A DNA stretch of 64,000 nt from NCBI GenBank assembly GCA_016870195.1, contig VGCC01000006.1:1-64000 (forward strand). Direction: 5' to 3'. Below are positions 7,825 to 16,897 of the stretch, piece after piece (the stretch's first letter is position 1; each line of letters starts with the position of its first letter). The stretch is from Actinomycetota bacterium. GTDB lineage: Bacteria; Actinomycetota; Actinomycetes; S36-B12. Position numbers and translations under genes: made by a program. The notes beneath the pieces were generated by a model. That model did not search any database. It saw only the letters and a list, made by a program, of their open reading frames with translations, and was not told where the DNA came from.

Positions 7825-8919
7825 ATGTCCACCGGATTGCCGCAGTCCGGAACGGCTGACTCGCGCCGCCGAATTTCTGGTCGCGTCTGGACTCTGGTCA
7901 TCAGTGCGGTGGTCACTGCCTCTCTCGTTGCGGTTGCTTTCCTGCTTCCCGTGCCCTACGTGCGCTTGGCTCCGGGTCCGACCTTCAATGTCATCGGCGA
8001 GGTCGACGGGGAGCAGGTGATCGAGATCGAGGGGGCGGAGACGTTCCCGGTTACCGGTGAACTGGATATGACCACGGTCTCTGAGTCGGGTGGACCACGC
8101 GGCGGCCTGACGTTCGTTGAGGCGATCGCCGCCTGGTTCAACGCGAGCGACGCCGTGGTGCCGCGCGAACTGCTCTACCCGGACGATGTCACCGGGGACG
8201 AGGTCCGCCAGCGGGGTGCGGCGTTGTTCAGCACGGCGGAATCCGATGCGATCGCCGCCGCGCTTGGGTACCTCGGGATACCAGTCACGACCGAGGTGAT
8301 CGTCACCGCCGTCCTCAACGAGACCCCCGCCGAAGGTGTGCTCGAACCGCGCGATCGGATCCGGGCGATTAACGCGAAAGCGGTGTCGACGCCGCAGGAT
8401 GTCGTGGATGCAGTTCGGGCCGCACCGATCGGCAGCACGCTCACCCTGGACATCGAACGCGGTGGCGATCGGACCCAGGTGCGCGTGACCACCGTGGATA
8501 ACCCCGATAAGCCGGGTTCGGGGCTCGTGGGGATCACGGTCGGGAACTTCTACACACCGGACTTCACCATCGATTTCACGCTGCAGGACATCGGGGGACC
8601 AAGTGCCGGATTGGTCTTCGCGATGGGCATCGTCGATAAGTTGACCGCTGAGCACATCGTAGGTGGTGAGCACATCGCGGTGACCGGAACCATCGATCCC
8701 GACGGTTCCGTAGGTCCCATCGGAGGTATCCGGCAGAAGTTGACCGGAGCGCGGGATGCCGGTGCCGAACTCTTCGTGATGCCGCGCGACCACTGCGCGG
8801 AAGCCGAGGGATACATCCCGGAGGGATTGACGGTCGTGCCGGTGGAGAGTCTGAAGGAGGCCGTCGCTGCGGTCGCCAGTTGGCGCGCCGGTGACAATTT
8901 GCCGACCTGCTCGGGCTAG
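7825..8919 (+). CDS. YlbL-like membrane-anchored PDZ/Lon-type serine protease
   Basis: 364-residue protein with one N-terminal transmembrane segment (about residues 19-42), a PDZ domain in the middle (about 160-215) and a C-terminal Lon-type catalytic domain. The Ser-Lys dyad is visible: Ser260 in GGPSAGL and Lys305 in IGGIRQKL, 45 residues apart as in Lon proteases. There is no AAA+ domain, so unlike Lon it would cleave without ATP, probably on the outer face of the membrane. ATG 7825 is chosen; an in-frame TTG at 7816 overlapping the previous stop is the alternative. It is paired with the 59-residue membrane protein upstream. Confidence 0.85.
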   Translation: MSTGLPQSGTADSRRRISGRVWTLVISAVVTASLVAVAFLLPVPYVRLAPGPTFNVIGEVDGEQVIEIEGAETFPVTGELDMTTVSESGGPRGGLTFVEAIAAWFNASDAVVPRELLYPDDVTGDEVRQRGAALFSTAESDAIAAALGYLGIPVTTEVIVTAVLNETPAEGVLEPRDRIRAINAKAVSTPQDVVDAVRAAPIGSTLTLDIERGGDRTQVRVTTVDNPDKPGSGLVGITVGNFYTPDFTIDFTLQDIGGPSAGLVFAMGIVDKLTAEHIVGGEHIAVTGTIDPDGSVGPIGGIRQKLTGARDAGAELFVMPRDHCAEAEGYIPEGLTVVPVESLKEAVAAVASWRAGDNLPTCSG

Positions 8920-8972
8920 TCCGCCGCTGACCTCGGTGTGCCTCCGGCGGGCAGGTGCCATATGTTCAAGGG

Positions 8973-11924
8973 GTGAGTTTCACCGCCACGACCCCCACCG
9001 GTAACCCTGCCCAGCCCCGTCGCGGGGGAGTACTCCTCCCGACCATCGTGATCCTCGTGGTGATCGTGATCTCCTTCGTGATCTTCACCGGCTTCTATAC
9101 CGATTGGCTGTGGTTCGACTCGGTGGAGAAGTCCCAGGTGTTCACGATTTCCCTGGTGACCCGGGGGATCATGTTCGGGATCTTCTCCTCTGCCATGGCC
9201 CTCGTCGTGGCCGTGTCGCTGACCATCGCGTACCGCACCCGCCCGGCCTACGTGGGGATGACCCCCGAGCAGGCGAGCCTTGAGCGCTACCGCGAAGCGA
9301 TCACTCCCTACCGCACCCGCCTGGCCCTGGGACTCACGATCGTCGCGGGCCTGCTCGCCGGTCTCTCGGCGTCGGGGGAGTGGGGTGGGTTCCTGCTGTG
9401 GCGGAATTCGACCCCCTTCGGCATCACCGACCCGCAATTCGGTCTTGACCTATCCTTCTACACGTTCGAACTGCCCTTCCTGCGTTTCCTGCTCAGCTTC
9501 GGTTTCGGTCTGGTGATCGTCGCCCTCTTGATTGTCGTGGTCGTGCAGTACCTGTACGGGGGTCTCCGCCTCCAGCCGCGGGGTGACCGCGCAACGGTCG
9601 CCGCCCAGGTTCAGATTTCGTTACTCATCGCGATCCTGATGATCCTGAAGGCCGGTGCCTACTGGTTGGACCGCTACGAGCTGATGACGAGGAGCCAACA
9701 GCTGGTCGCGGGATTCACCGGAATGAAATACGTGGATGTCAACGCGGTTCTACCATCGCTGAACATCCTCACCTTCGTGGCGCTCCTTGTCGCCGCGCTC
9801 TTCCTGTTCAACGCGATCCGCCGCCACTGGGTGATCCCCGTGATCGGGCTCGGACTGTTGATCCTGACCAGTGTGGTGGTGGGTGCTCTCTACCCCTTGT
9901 TCGTGCAGCAATTCCAAGTGCGACCAAGCGAACTCGTACGCGAGCAGCCCTACATCCAGCGCAACATTGAGGCCACTCGCGTGGCCTACGGGATCAACGA
10001 CGCCGAAGTCAAGGACTACGCGGGAACCGTCTCGCCTCCATCGCCAGCTGTACTGCAGGCCAGTGCAGGGACCCTGGACAACATCCGGTTGCTGGATCCC
10101 GCCGTGGTCTCACCGACCTACAACCAACTTCAGCAGATCCGTGGCTACTACTCCTTCAACACCCGCCTGGACGTCGACCGGTACGCCCTCGAGGGGGGTC
10201 AGCGCGGCACCGTGGTCGCCGTGCGGGAAATCAACCTCGCGGGCATCCCGGAGGGTCAGCGGAACTGGACCAACGAGCGTGCGGTGTTCACGCACGGCTA
10301 TGGATTCGTCTCCGCGTACGACAACACTGCGTTGACCAATGGCCAGCCTGATTTCTTCGAGAGCGACATCCCATCGCAGGGGCTGTTGGAGATCGCCCAG
10401 CCGCGCGTCTACTTCGGGGAGCTCAGTCCCAGCTACTCGATCGTGGGGGCGCCGGAGGGGTCGCCGCCGATCGAGCTTGACTACCCGGATGATGCGAGTC
10501 CCACCGGACAGAAGACCAACACCTACACGGGTGATGGCGGAGTGCCCATGGGCTCCCTCTTCGGTCGGATTCTCTTTGCGACCAAGTTCCAGGACTCGAA
10601 CATCCTGCTCTCGGACCTGGTCAACGCGGATTCGCAGATCCTGTGGGATCGCGACCCGCTCACCCGCGTGCAGAGGGTCGCGCCCTGGCTCACCCTGGAT
10701 CAGGACCCGCTGCCGGTGGTCGCCGGAGGGGGAATCAAGTGGATCGTCGACGGATACACCCTGTCCAACGACTACCCGTACAGCAGCCGCGTGTCCCTCA
10801 CCGAGGCCACCGCCGATTCCATCAGCACTCGCGGTGGGCCTAGCGGACTCCTGCCGCGTGATCAGGTCAACTACCTGCGCAACTCGGTGAAGGCCGTGGT
10901 GGACGCGTACGAAGGGACGGTCGACCTCTACGCATGGAATCCCTCGGATCCAGTGCTCCAAACGTGGATGAAGGCGTTCCCGGACACCGTGAGGCCGACG
11001 AGCGACATGCCGCAGGAGATCGTCCAGCACGTGCGCTACCCGCAGGACTTGTTCAAGGTGCAACGCACGATCATGAGCCGGTACCACGTCACCGACCCCA
11101 CGACCTTCTATAACGGAACCGACGTGTGGATCGTGCCTTTCGATCCCACAGTCGCACCGGCCCAGGTGTTCCAGCCGCCCTATTACCTGACCCTGCAGAT
11201 GCCCGGTGCCACGACGCCTGCGTTCTCGCTGACGACCACCTTCGCTCCCCAGCGACGGCAAACGCTCGCCGCCTTCATGGCGGTGAACTCCGAACCGGGG
11301 GAGAACTACGGAAAGATCCAGGTCCTTCAACTTCCGAGCAATACGACGATCCCGGGCCCGCAGCAGGTCCAGAACAACTTCGAGTCCGACCCGGTCGTGT
11401 CATCGCAGTTGAACCTGCTGCGTCGCGGCGGGTCGGAAGTCGAACTTGGCAACCTGCTCTCACTGCCGTTCAACGGGGGATTGCTCTACGTCGAGCCCGT
11501 CTATATCCGGGCGTCGGCCGAGGGCTATCCGTTGCTGCGGAAGGTGCTCGTCGGCTACGGCGCGAACGTCGCCATGGAGGACACCTTGGACAAGGCGCTC
11601 GCCGTCGTCTTCGGCACGTCGGTCACTGCGATTCCGGAGGCAGTACCCGACCCCGAGACCGGCGAACCGATGACACCCGAGGTGGTGCCCGAAACACCGT
11701 CCACCGGTGACCCCGTCGTTGATTTGGCGAGCGCTATTGCGGATGCCCAGGCCGCCTACGAGGAGGGTCGGGCTGCCCTGGCGCGCGGGGACTTCGCCGC
11801 GTATGGAGTGGCGCAGGACAAGTTGGCCGCGGCCCTGGACCGCGCAGCCGCTGCGGAGGCGCAACTGTCTGGCGGGGGGGCATCCGAACCTGTCCCCGGC
11901 GAAACACCGGCGCAAGAGGCATAA
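8973..11924 (+). CDS. UPF0182 family large membrane protein
   Basis: 983-residue protein of the UPF0182 (COG1615) family, conserved in actinobacteria and without established function. The N-terminal third holds about seven hydrophobic spans, the first near residues 24-46 (TIVILVVIVISFVIF) and the last ending near residue 315. A large extracytoplasmic region follows, with a charged Ala/Glu-rich tail of about 60 residues ending in PGETPAQEA. GTG 8973 is preferred: TATGTT at 8961-8966 lies 6 nt before it, the spacing of a leaderless transcript, whereas the upstream in-frame GTG at 8955 has no support. It follows the YlbL-like gene by 53 bp. Confidence 0.85.
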   Translation: MSFTATTPTGNPAQPRRGGVLLPTIVILVVIVISFVIFTGFYTDWLWFDSVEKSQVFTISLVTRGIMFGIFSSAMALVVAVSLTIAYRTRPAYVGMTPEQASLERYREAITPYRTRLALGLTIVAGLLAGLSASGEWGGFLLWRNSTPFGITDPQFGLDLSFYTFELPFLRFLLSFGFGLVIVALLIVVVVQYLYGGLRLQPRGDRATVAAQVQISLLIAILMILKAGAYWLDRYELMTRSQQLVAGFTGMKYVDVNAVLPSLNILTFVALLVAALFLFNAIRRHWVIPVIGLGLLILTSVVVGALYPLFVQQFQVRPSELVREQPYIQRNIEATRVAYGINDAEVKDYAGTVSPPSPAVLQASAGTLDNIRLLDPAVVSPTYNQLQQIRGYYSFNTRLDVDRYALEGGQRGTVVAVREINLAGIPEGQRNWTNERAVFTHGYGFVSAYDNTALTNGQPDFFESDIPSQGLLEIAQPRVYFGELSPSYSIVGAPEGSPPIELDYPDDASPTGQKTNTYTGDGGVPMGSLFGRILFATKFQDSNILLSDLVNADSQILWDRDPLTRVQRVAPWLTLDQDPLPVVAGGGIKWIVDGYTLSNDYPYSSRVSLTEATADSISTRGGPSGLLPRDQVNYLRNSVKAVVDAYEGTVDLYAWNPSDPVLQTWMKAFPDTVRPTSDMPQEIVQHVRYPQDLFKVQRTIMSRYHVTDPTTFYNGTDVWIVPFDPTVAPAQVFQPPYYLTLQMPGATTPAFSLTTTFAPQRRQTLAAFMAVNSEPGENYGKIQVLQLPSNTTIPGPQQVQNNFESDPVVSSQLNLLRRGGSEVELGNLLSLPFNGGLLYVEPVYIRASAEGYPLLRKVLVGYGANVAMEDTLDKALAVVFGTSVTAIPEAVPDPETGEPMTPEVVPETPSTGDPVVDLASAIADAQAAYEEGRAALARGDFAAYGVAQDKLAAALDRAAAAEAQLSGGGASEPVPGETPAQEA

Positions 11925-11997
11925 CGCACGAGGTTTGGAACCGGCTCGCCGAGTCCAGTCGTTCTACCAGGGATGCATTGCCACCCGGCGATGTTGA

Positions 11998-13110
11998 ATG
12001 GAAGAACACTTCGTGATCACCGTGCGAAAGGCAGCCGCGACGGACGCCATGACGACGGCACTACTCGTGGGATCGACCGAGGGTGGGGCGATTCCCGCCC
12101 AGGCCCACGGCTACGTCTCCGCTCCCTTTAGCCGCGCCTTGGCGTGCAAGGTGGGACTTAATACAAACTGCGGGAACATCGTCTACGAACCGCAGAGCTT
12201 GGAAGGGATGAAGGGGTACCCGCAGGGGGGTCCCGCTGATGGGCGCATCGCTTTGGCGGGTGGCGCATTCCCACAACTCGACGAGCAGACCTTCGGACGC
12301 TGGTACAAGAACGAGATCAGCCCAGGTCCGCTGCGGATCGACTGGACCTATACGGCACCGCACAGCACCGCGCAGTGGGGCTACTACATCACCAAGCAAA
12401 GCTGGGATCCCAGTGGTCCACTCGAGTGCAGTGATTTCGAGTTGATTTCGACGATCGCACACAACGGGACCGCAGCCAGCAACAACAAGGTGCATACGGT
12501 CAACGTCCCCGCAAATCGCAGCGGCTACCACGTGATTCTGGCCGTCTGGGATGTCGCGGACACGGCGAATGCCTTCTACAACGTGATCGACGTCACGATC
12601 ACGGGCATCGGAGCGCCCGCGGATACCCAACCGCCGACGGTTCCGACGAATGTCCATTCGATGGGCGCGACGTCCACCAGCATCGACGTGATGTGGGCGG
12701 CCTCGACAGACAACGTCGGCGTGACCGGCTACGTCCTCTTCCGGAACGGTATCGAGATCGCACGCCCGTCCACTGCTCGGTTCATGGACATGGGGCTCGT
12801 GGCGAAAACCACGTACTCCTACACGGTGCGAGCTCGCGACGCGGCCGGGAATGTCTCCGCTGCGTCGGCACCCCTCACGGTGACAAGGAAGCCGGCCGTG
12901 ACTCCCACACCGACACCCACACCGACACCCACGCCTACGCCGACACCGACAGCTACGCCGACGTCGGCCGCGCCGTGGAGCGCGACTGCGCGCTACTCCG
13001 TGGGTGACCGGGTGACGTTCAACGGTGTGACGTACGTCTGCATCCAGGCGCACCAGGGCTGGGGAGACCCCAACTGGATCAACGCACCGTCCCTCTGGAA
13101 AGTGGGCTGA
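11998..13110 (+). CDS. Secreted AA10 lytic polysaccharide monooxygenase with FN3 and CBM5/12 domains
   Basis: 370-residue modular LPMO that oxidatively cleaves chitin or cellulose with a copper centre. AQA|HGYVSAPFSR places the mature N-terminus at His37, the first copper ligand. His122 in TYTAPHSTAQWGYYITK is the second histidine-brace ligand. Order of parts: leader 1-36, AA10 domain about 37-205, FN3 domain about 211-297, a Pro-Thr linker about 302-323, and a C-terminal CBM5/12 chitin-binding module about 327-370 (WSATARYSVGDRVTFNG...). The leader is weakly hydrophobic and contains Asp15... and Glu residues, odd for a signal peptide, so export efficiency is uncertain. No other chitin genes are adjacent. 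Confidence 0.88.
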   Translation: MEEHFVITVRKAAATDAMTTALLVGSTEGGAIPAQAHGYVSAPFSRALACKVGLNTNCGNIVYEPQSLEGMKGYPQGGPADGRIALAGGAFPQLDEQTFGRWYKNEISPGPLRIDWTYTAPHSTAQWGYYITKQSWDPSGPLECSDFELISTIAHNGTAASNNKVHTVNVPANRSGYHVILAVWDVADTANAFYNVIDVTITGIGAPADTQPPTVPTNVHSMGATSTSIDVMWAASTDNVGVTGYVLFRNGIEIARPSTARFMDMGLVAKTTYSYTVRARDAAGNVSAASAPLTVTRKPAVTPTPTPTPTPTPTPTPTATPTSAAPWSATARYSVGDRVTFNGVTYVCIQAHQGWGDPNWINAPSLWKVG

Positions 13111-13117
13111 CCGAGCC

Positions 13118-13151
13118 GATGGGAGGTGGTACCCACGTGCCACCTCCCATC
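13118..13151 (+). terminator. Terminator hairpin after the LPMO gene
   Basis: GATGGGAGGTGG (13118-13129) pairs perfectly with CCACCTCCCATC (13140-13151) across a 10-nt loop, 7 nt after the LPMO stop codon. There is no clear T-run, which is usual for terminators in high-GC actinobacteria. Confidence 0.75.
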
Positions 13152-13217
13152 ACGGGAGTAGTTCCGTGACCCGCCCTCGAAGGGAATCCTCAGATCACGT
13201 AAACTCGGGGGACCCAA

Positions 13218-13291
13218 CGCGGGGTGGAGCAGCTCGGTAGCTCGCTGGGCTCATAACCCAGAGGTCGCAGGTTCAAATCCTGCCCCCGCTA
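13218..13291 (+). tRNA. Initiator tRNA-fMet (CAT)
   Basis: 74 nt without encoded CCA. Acceptor 5' strand CGCGGGG pairs with CCCCGCT except at C1-T72, the unpaired 1-72 position typical of initiators. The anticodon stem carries the three consecutive G-C pairs (CTGGG / CCCAG) flanking the CTCATAA loop, the other initiator hallmark. The T-arm is GCAGG-TTCAAAT-CCTGC. Its 3' end is partly duplicated 202 bp downstream. Confidence 0.95.
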
Positions 13292-13304
13292 CTTTCCAAG
13301 GGTT

Positions 13305-13331
13305 CAGACCCCCCAGTTTCTGGGGGGTCTG
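13305..13331 (+). terminator. Terminator directly after tRNA-fMet
   Basis: Perfect 12-bp stem CAGACCCCCCAG / CTGGGGGGTCTG with a TTT loop, starting 13 nt after the tRNA. The stem is strong and a short T-containing tail (TCCT) follows. Confidence 0.8.
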
Positions 13332-13374
13332 TCCTACGCGGGCGTCTGTTGAGCACGGCGCCAATGTTGACTAG

Positions 13375-13422
13375 GGGGGTGCAGGGTATGCACCCCCGGG
13401 GGGTGCAGGAGGGGGTGCAGGA
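13375..13422. repeat. GGGGGTGCAGG repeat cluster
   Basis: GGGGGTGCAGGA occurs twice in exact tandem (13399-13410 and 13411-13422), with a further GGGGGTGCAGG at 13375-13385. TGCACCCCC (13389-13397) is the inverted copy, making a 9-bp palindrome with the unit at 13399. The cluster lies inside the 202-bp segment between the two tRNA 3'-end copies. Confidence 0.7.
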
Positions 13423-13500
13423 ATGCAGGTTCGTGAGGGGATCTCGGCGTGCACGGAACTCGATGGTCGCGCCCTTCCAGTTCCCCCCCGCTACTGAATC

Positions 13501-13528
13501 GAAGGCCCAGGAGTCTTCCTGGGCCTTC
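13501..13528. terminator. Second hairpin terminator, after the duplicated tRNA end
   Basis: GAAGGCCCAGGA (13501-13512) and TCCTGGGCCTTC (13517-13528) form a perfect 12-bp stem with a GTCT loop. It sits 5 nt after the duplicated CCCCCGCTACT and could be the original tRNA terminator. It could also serve as a distant terminator for the minus-strand MFS gene. Confidence 0.75.
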
Positions 13529-13708
13529 GCTCATTCGCCTGACCTGTGATGTCTCGTTACCGAGCGGGTGTCAGGCAATGAACGAAGGGGCCCTTGCCGT
13601 GCTTTCGAATGAATCTGATGGCCACACCGACGGCGCATGCATGCTGCCGAACCCCACGCACCTGATTCCTTGATGATCGCGGACTCGTCGACCGGGGCAT
13701 GTTGGCTT

Positions 13709-15295
13709 TCAGTCAGAATCGAGTGAGGCGTCCGCTTTCGCATACTGGGCTAGCAGCGCAGTTTCCTTGTCCTTGTTGGGGAACCGAAGCGCAACGAGGA
13801 TGGCTCCGAGCAGGATCGCGATTGCCCCCGCCGCGTACGCCCAGTTCGCTCCGGTGAGGAACGATTCTTTCGCGGCTGCGGTGATGGCATCGGCGTACTG
13901 GGGATACTGCGCGGCGATGGACTCGGCACTGGCGAAGGAGCGTTGGAGAGCGTCCTCGGTCTCCTGGGTGACGCTCGCTGCTTGGGAAGACGCACCGATC
14001 TGGGAGAACATCGATGCTGCGTAGCCCGCGGTGAGGAGGGATCCGAGAATCGCCTGCATCACCGCGCCGCCGAAGTCGCGCTGCAGGTCCGTGGTTCCTG
14101 AGGCCATCCCTACGCCGGTGACCGGAACAGAACTGGTGAGTGAGCGCGATGCCGGCGTGAGCACGAGCCCTGCACCGATGCCGATCAGCAGGTAGGCGAT
14201 GCCGACCTGCCAGTAGGGGGTGCTCTCACCCCATGCGACGAGCATGAGGACGAATGCCGGAAGGGTTGCGAGGTACCCGAGCAGCATTGTGGCGCGGGAT
14301 CCGAGGGACACGTCGCATCTCGCCGAGAGCGGTGCGATCCCCATCATCCCGAGCGCCATGGGGACGACCGCGATACCGGCGTTGAAGGTGGAATAGCCGA
14401 GCACGTTCTGCAGGAACTGCTGGCCGATGAACATCGCACCGACGAGTGATCCGAAGGCGATCATGCCGCCAAGCGCAGGGATCCAAAACAGGGTGCGTTT
14501 GGCGAATGTGAGGTTGTAGAGGGGGAAGCGCGCTCGCTTCTCATGATGGATGAAGAAGATGACGAGCACGATCGCGACAGCGAGCATGATCAGTGCAATC
14601 GTGAAGGTCTGGGGTGTCGTGATAGTGCCCAGGCCGAGCACGAAGAGGGCGATCATGGCGACGGTGAGGATGCCGCCGACGTGATCCACGGGGTCCTTCG
14701 TCTCCTGCACGTGCGCCGGCACTACGCGGAGGACGAGCAGGAGGGCGACCACCGCGGGGATGACACCGATGAGGAAGACCGACCCCCACCAGAAGTACTC
14801 GAGCAGCGCCCCGGCGATGACGGGTCCGATCACCGCGCCCCCGCCGCTGACCCCGGACCAGAGCGCGATCGCTTTGACGCGTGCGGGTCCTGCGCCCCAG
14901 AGGGCGGTAATGAGCGCGAGGGTCGTGGGATAGGCCATGCCGGCGGCGATGCCAGTGAAAATGCGCCCGAAGATCAGGATCTCCGGGTTCGGGGCCCACG
15001 CGGAGATGATGCTCGCCGGGATCGTGAGCAGCATGCCGAGCGTGAGCATCAACTTGCGGCCGTATCTGTCCCCGAGCGCCCCCAGGTAGAGCACGCTCAT
15101 CGCCAGGCCCAGGGTGCAGCCCACTGCAATGAGGTTGAGCTGAGTCTGTCCGGTGCCGAAGGCGCGGCCGATGTCCGGGAGGGCGATGTTGGCCACGGCG
15201 AGGTTGATGTTCGCGACCAGGGCACCGAGGATGAGCGCGCTGAGGACCAGACGCGCGCGGGGCGGGGCACCGGTCGACACTGCTGGCTGCGTCAC
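13709..15295 (-). CDS. MFS transporter, DHA2 (14-TM) drug-exporter type
   Basis: 528-residue proton-coupled exporter of the major facilitator superfamily. About 14 hydrophobic spans are visible, the first at residues 13-35 (VLSALILGALVANINLAVANIALPDI). The MFS loop signature is present as LGALGDRYGRKLMLTLG near residue 70, and motif C-like GSGVGGGAVIGPVIAG is seen as GVSGGGAVIGPVIAG near residue 140. The GTG start at 15295 follows AGAGGA (on the minus strand) by about 6 nt; upstream extension of the frame lacks support. A substrate cannot be named; no TetR-type regulator is adjacent. It is divergent from the DUF2252 gene. Confidence 0.85.
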   Translation of the reverse strand: MTQPAVSTGAPPRARLVLSALILGALVANINLAVANIALPDIGRAFGTGQTQLNLIAVGCTLGLAMSVLYLGALGDRYGRKLMLTLGMLLTIPASIISAWAPNPEILIFGRIFTGIAAGMAYPTTLALITALWGAGPARVKAIALWSGVSGGGAVIGPVIAGALLEYFWWGSVFLIGVIPAVVALLLVLRVVPAHVQETKDPVDHVGGILTVAMIALFVLGLGTITTPQTFTIALIMLAVAIVLVIFFIHHEKRARFPLYNLTFAKRTLFWIPALGGMIAFGSLVGAMFIGQQFLQNVLGYSTFNAGIAVVPMALGMMGIAPLSARCDVSLGSRATMLLGYLATLPAFVLMLVAWGESTPYWQVGIAYLLIGIGAGLVLTPASRSLTSSVPVTGVGMASGTTDLQRDFGGAVMQAILGSLLTAGYAASMFSQIGASSQAASVTQETEDALQRSFASAESIAAQYPQYADAITAAAKESFLTGANWAYAAGAIAILLGAILVALRFPNKDKETALLAQYAKADASLDSD

Positions 15296-15367
15296 CGAGT
15301 CCTCTTGGTCGTGGGCGAGACCCGACACTAGCCCCCCCGACGTGGCTGCCGGGATTACTGTGCGCTC

Positions 15368-16834
15368 ATGTCCGGCTCTCGCCCACTTCTGTCCGATCGC
15401 ATCCACGGCAAGACCGTCGAGGAGCGCCAGGAGGCTGGTCGGGCTGCACGGCAGCACATGCCCCGGCGCGTGCTCGGTGAGTACGCGCCGTCACCATCGC
15501 GGACCGATCCGGTCGACATCATCGTGGGCCAAGAGACCGACCGGGTACCCGCGCTTCTCCCTCTCCGCCATCAGCGCATGGCCGCGAACCCCTTTGCCTT
15601 CCTACGCGGCGCAGCGGCGATCATGGCGGCGGACCTGGGTGAACGACCTCCCAGCGGCCTGCACACCCAATTGTGCGGTGACGCGCACTTGGTGAACCTC
15701 GGAATTTTCGCTGGCCCCGATCGCTCACTCGTCTTCGATATCAACGACTTCGACGAGACGGCTCCCGGACCCTTCGAGTGGGATGTGTTGCGTCTGGCGA
15801 CCAGTTTCCTCGTTGCCGCGGAGGAGGCAGGTCACTCCCACTCCTCGGCCGCAGGCCTTCCAGGAATCGTCGCGACCGCCTACCGGGACGCCATGGCGTC
15901 CTTCGCCGGGATGCCCGACCTCGATGTCTGGTACTTCCGGATCGACACAGCCCTCATGCACCGGTGGGGACGGCGCGAGGGCGTCCGGCACACCGATCAG
16001 AAGTTGCGCACCACGGAAGCCGCGGCCCGCTCCCGCAGCGGGTGGTCTGCGGTGAAGAAGCTCACCCATCTCGAAAACGGTGTTCCACGGTTCAACAACC
16101 AGCCACCCCTCTTGGTGTCCCTCAGCATGTAGGGGGAGGGACGGCCCGTTGTCGAGAAGATGTTCGACGACTACAAGGAGACGCTGCTCGTCGACCGGCA
16201 GGAACTCCTCCACCGGTACACCGTCGTGGATGTGGGACACAAGGTGGTGGGTGTCGGATCGGTGGGTCTGCTCGCGTTCGTCGTCCTCTTGCAGGGGCGC
16301 GATGTCAATGACCTGCTCGTCTTGCTAGCGAAGCAGGCGGTCAGGAGCGTGTTGGCGCCGTTCACCGGACTTGCGGTCCCGACACCACCCGGGCGTCGTG
16401 TCGTCACGGGTCAGCGCGTGATGCAGGCGGCCTCGGATGCCTTCCTCGGGTGGGTCGACGGACCCAGCGGTCGCTCGTTCTACGTGCGGCAGCTACGTGA
16501 CATGAAATGGTCGCCGGACTTGACCAAGATGAGCAGTCGCGCATTCCGGGCCTACGCCGCGCTGTGCGGTACCGCGCTCGCGCGGGCACATGCGCGGTCC
16601 GGTGATGCGATCGCGATCTCGTCCTATCTCGGTTCCTCAACGCGCTTCGCGGAGTCGGTGACCCACTTCGCCGTGTCCTACGCCCATCAGAACCGGTCGG
16701 ACTTCCGTGCCTTCACCGATGCGATCGCGTGCGGCCGGATCACGGCCGGGGACGAGGCCGAGGGGTTGGGGCTCAGCATCGACGCGAAGGGCAATGTTGT
16801 CCTCGGGTCCGCAGCACAGTCCTCGGGCGGGTAG
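15368..16834 (+). pseudogene. DUF2252 protein gene interrupted by one in-frame TAG codon
   Basis: A 489-codon frame matching the DUF2252 family (kinase-like fold, function unknown) broken only by TAG at 16130-16132. The upstream part (15368-16129, 254 codons) has the family motifs GDAHLVNLG and VFDINDFDETAPGPFEWDVLRLA. The downstream part (from 16133) continues in the same reading frame with VVDVGHKVVGVGSVG, YVRQLRDMKWS and the C-terminal HARSGDA region. There is no frameshift. A C-to-T change of a CAG codon would explain it; a sequencing error, stop readthrough, or a split functional protein are alternatives (a start for the second half could be ATG 16160). The start ATG 15368 lies 6 nt after TACTGT, a leaderless arrangement. 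Confidence 0.75.
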
Positions 16835-16841
16835 GCCCGCT

Positions 16842-16870
16842 TTGACAGCCCAGGGGGCTCCTGACAGACT
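16842..16870 (+). promoter_or_regulatory. Promoter of the hydrolase/ABC fusion operon
   Basis: TTGACA (16842-16847, perfect -35) is followed after exactly 17 bp by CAGACT (16865-16870). The predicted start near 16877 lies about 20 nt before the first possible GTG. Confidence 0.5.
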
Positions 16871-16897
16871 GGAAAAAAGAACGGTGTTCATACTGGG

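Larger units (their letters stand above)
13292..13708. other. 417-bp non-coding region with a partial tRNA 3'-end duplication
   Basis: No credible gene. The tRNA 3' end CCCCCGCTACT (13283-13293) recurs at 13485-13495. GGTCGC of the T-arm (13263-13268) recurs at 13465-13470, also exactly 202 bp away, so a decayed second copy of the tRNA 3' half lies in the same register. Between the copies sit the first terminator and a cluster of GGGGGTGCAGG repeats; a second terminator follows the second copy. From 13530 to 13708 I see no structure. Confidence 0.6.

Noticed and set aside
12900..12965. Tandem ACACCGACACCC-type DNA repeats as a microsatellite or CRISPR.
   Set aside because: They encode the Thr-Pro linker of the LPMO.
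15368..16834. A frameshift in the DUF2252 gene.
   Set aside because: Both halves are in the same reading frame, so a single stop codon explains the interruption.
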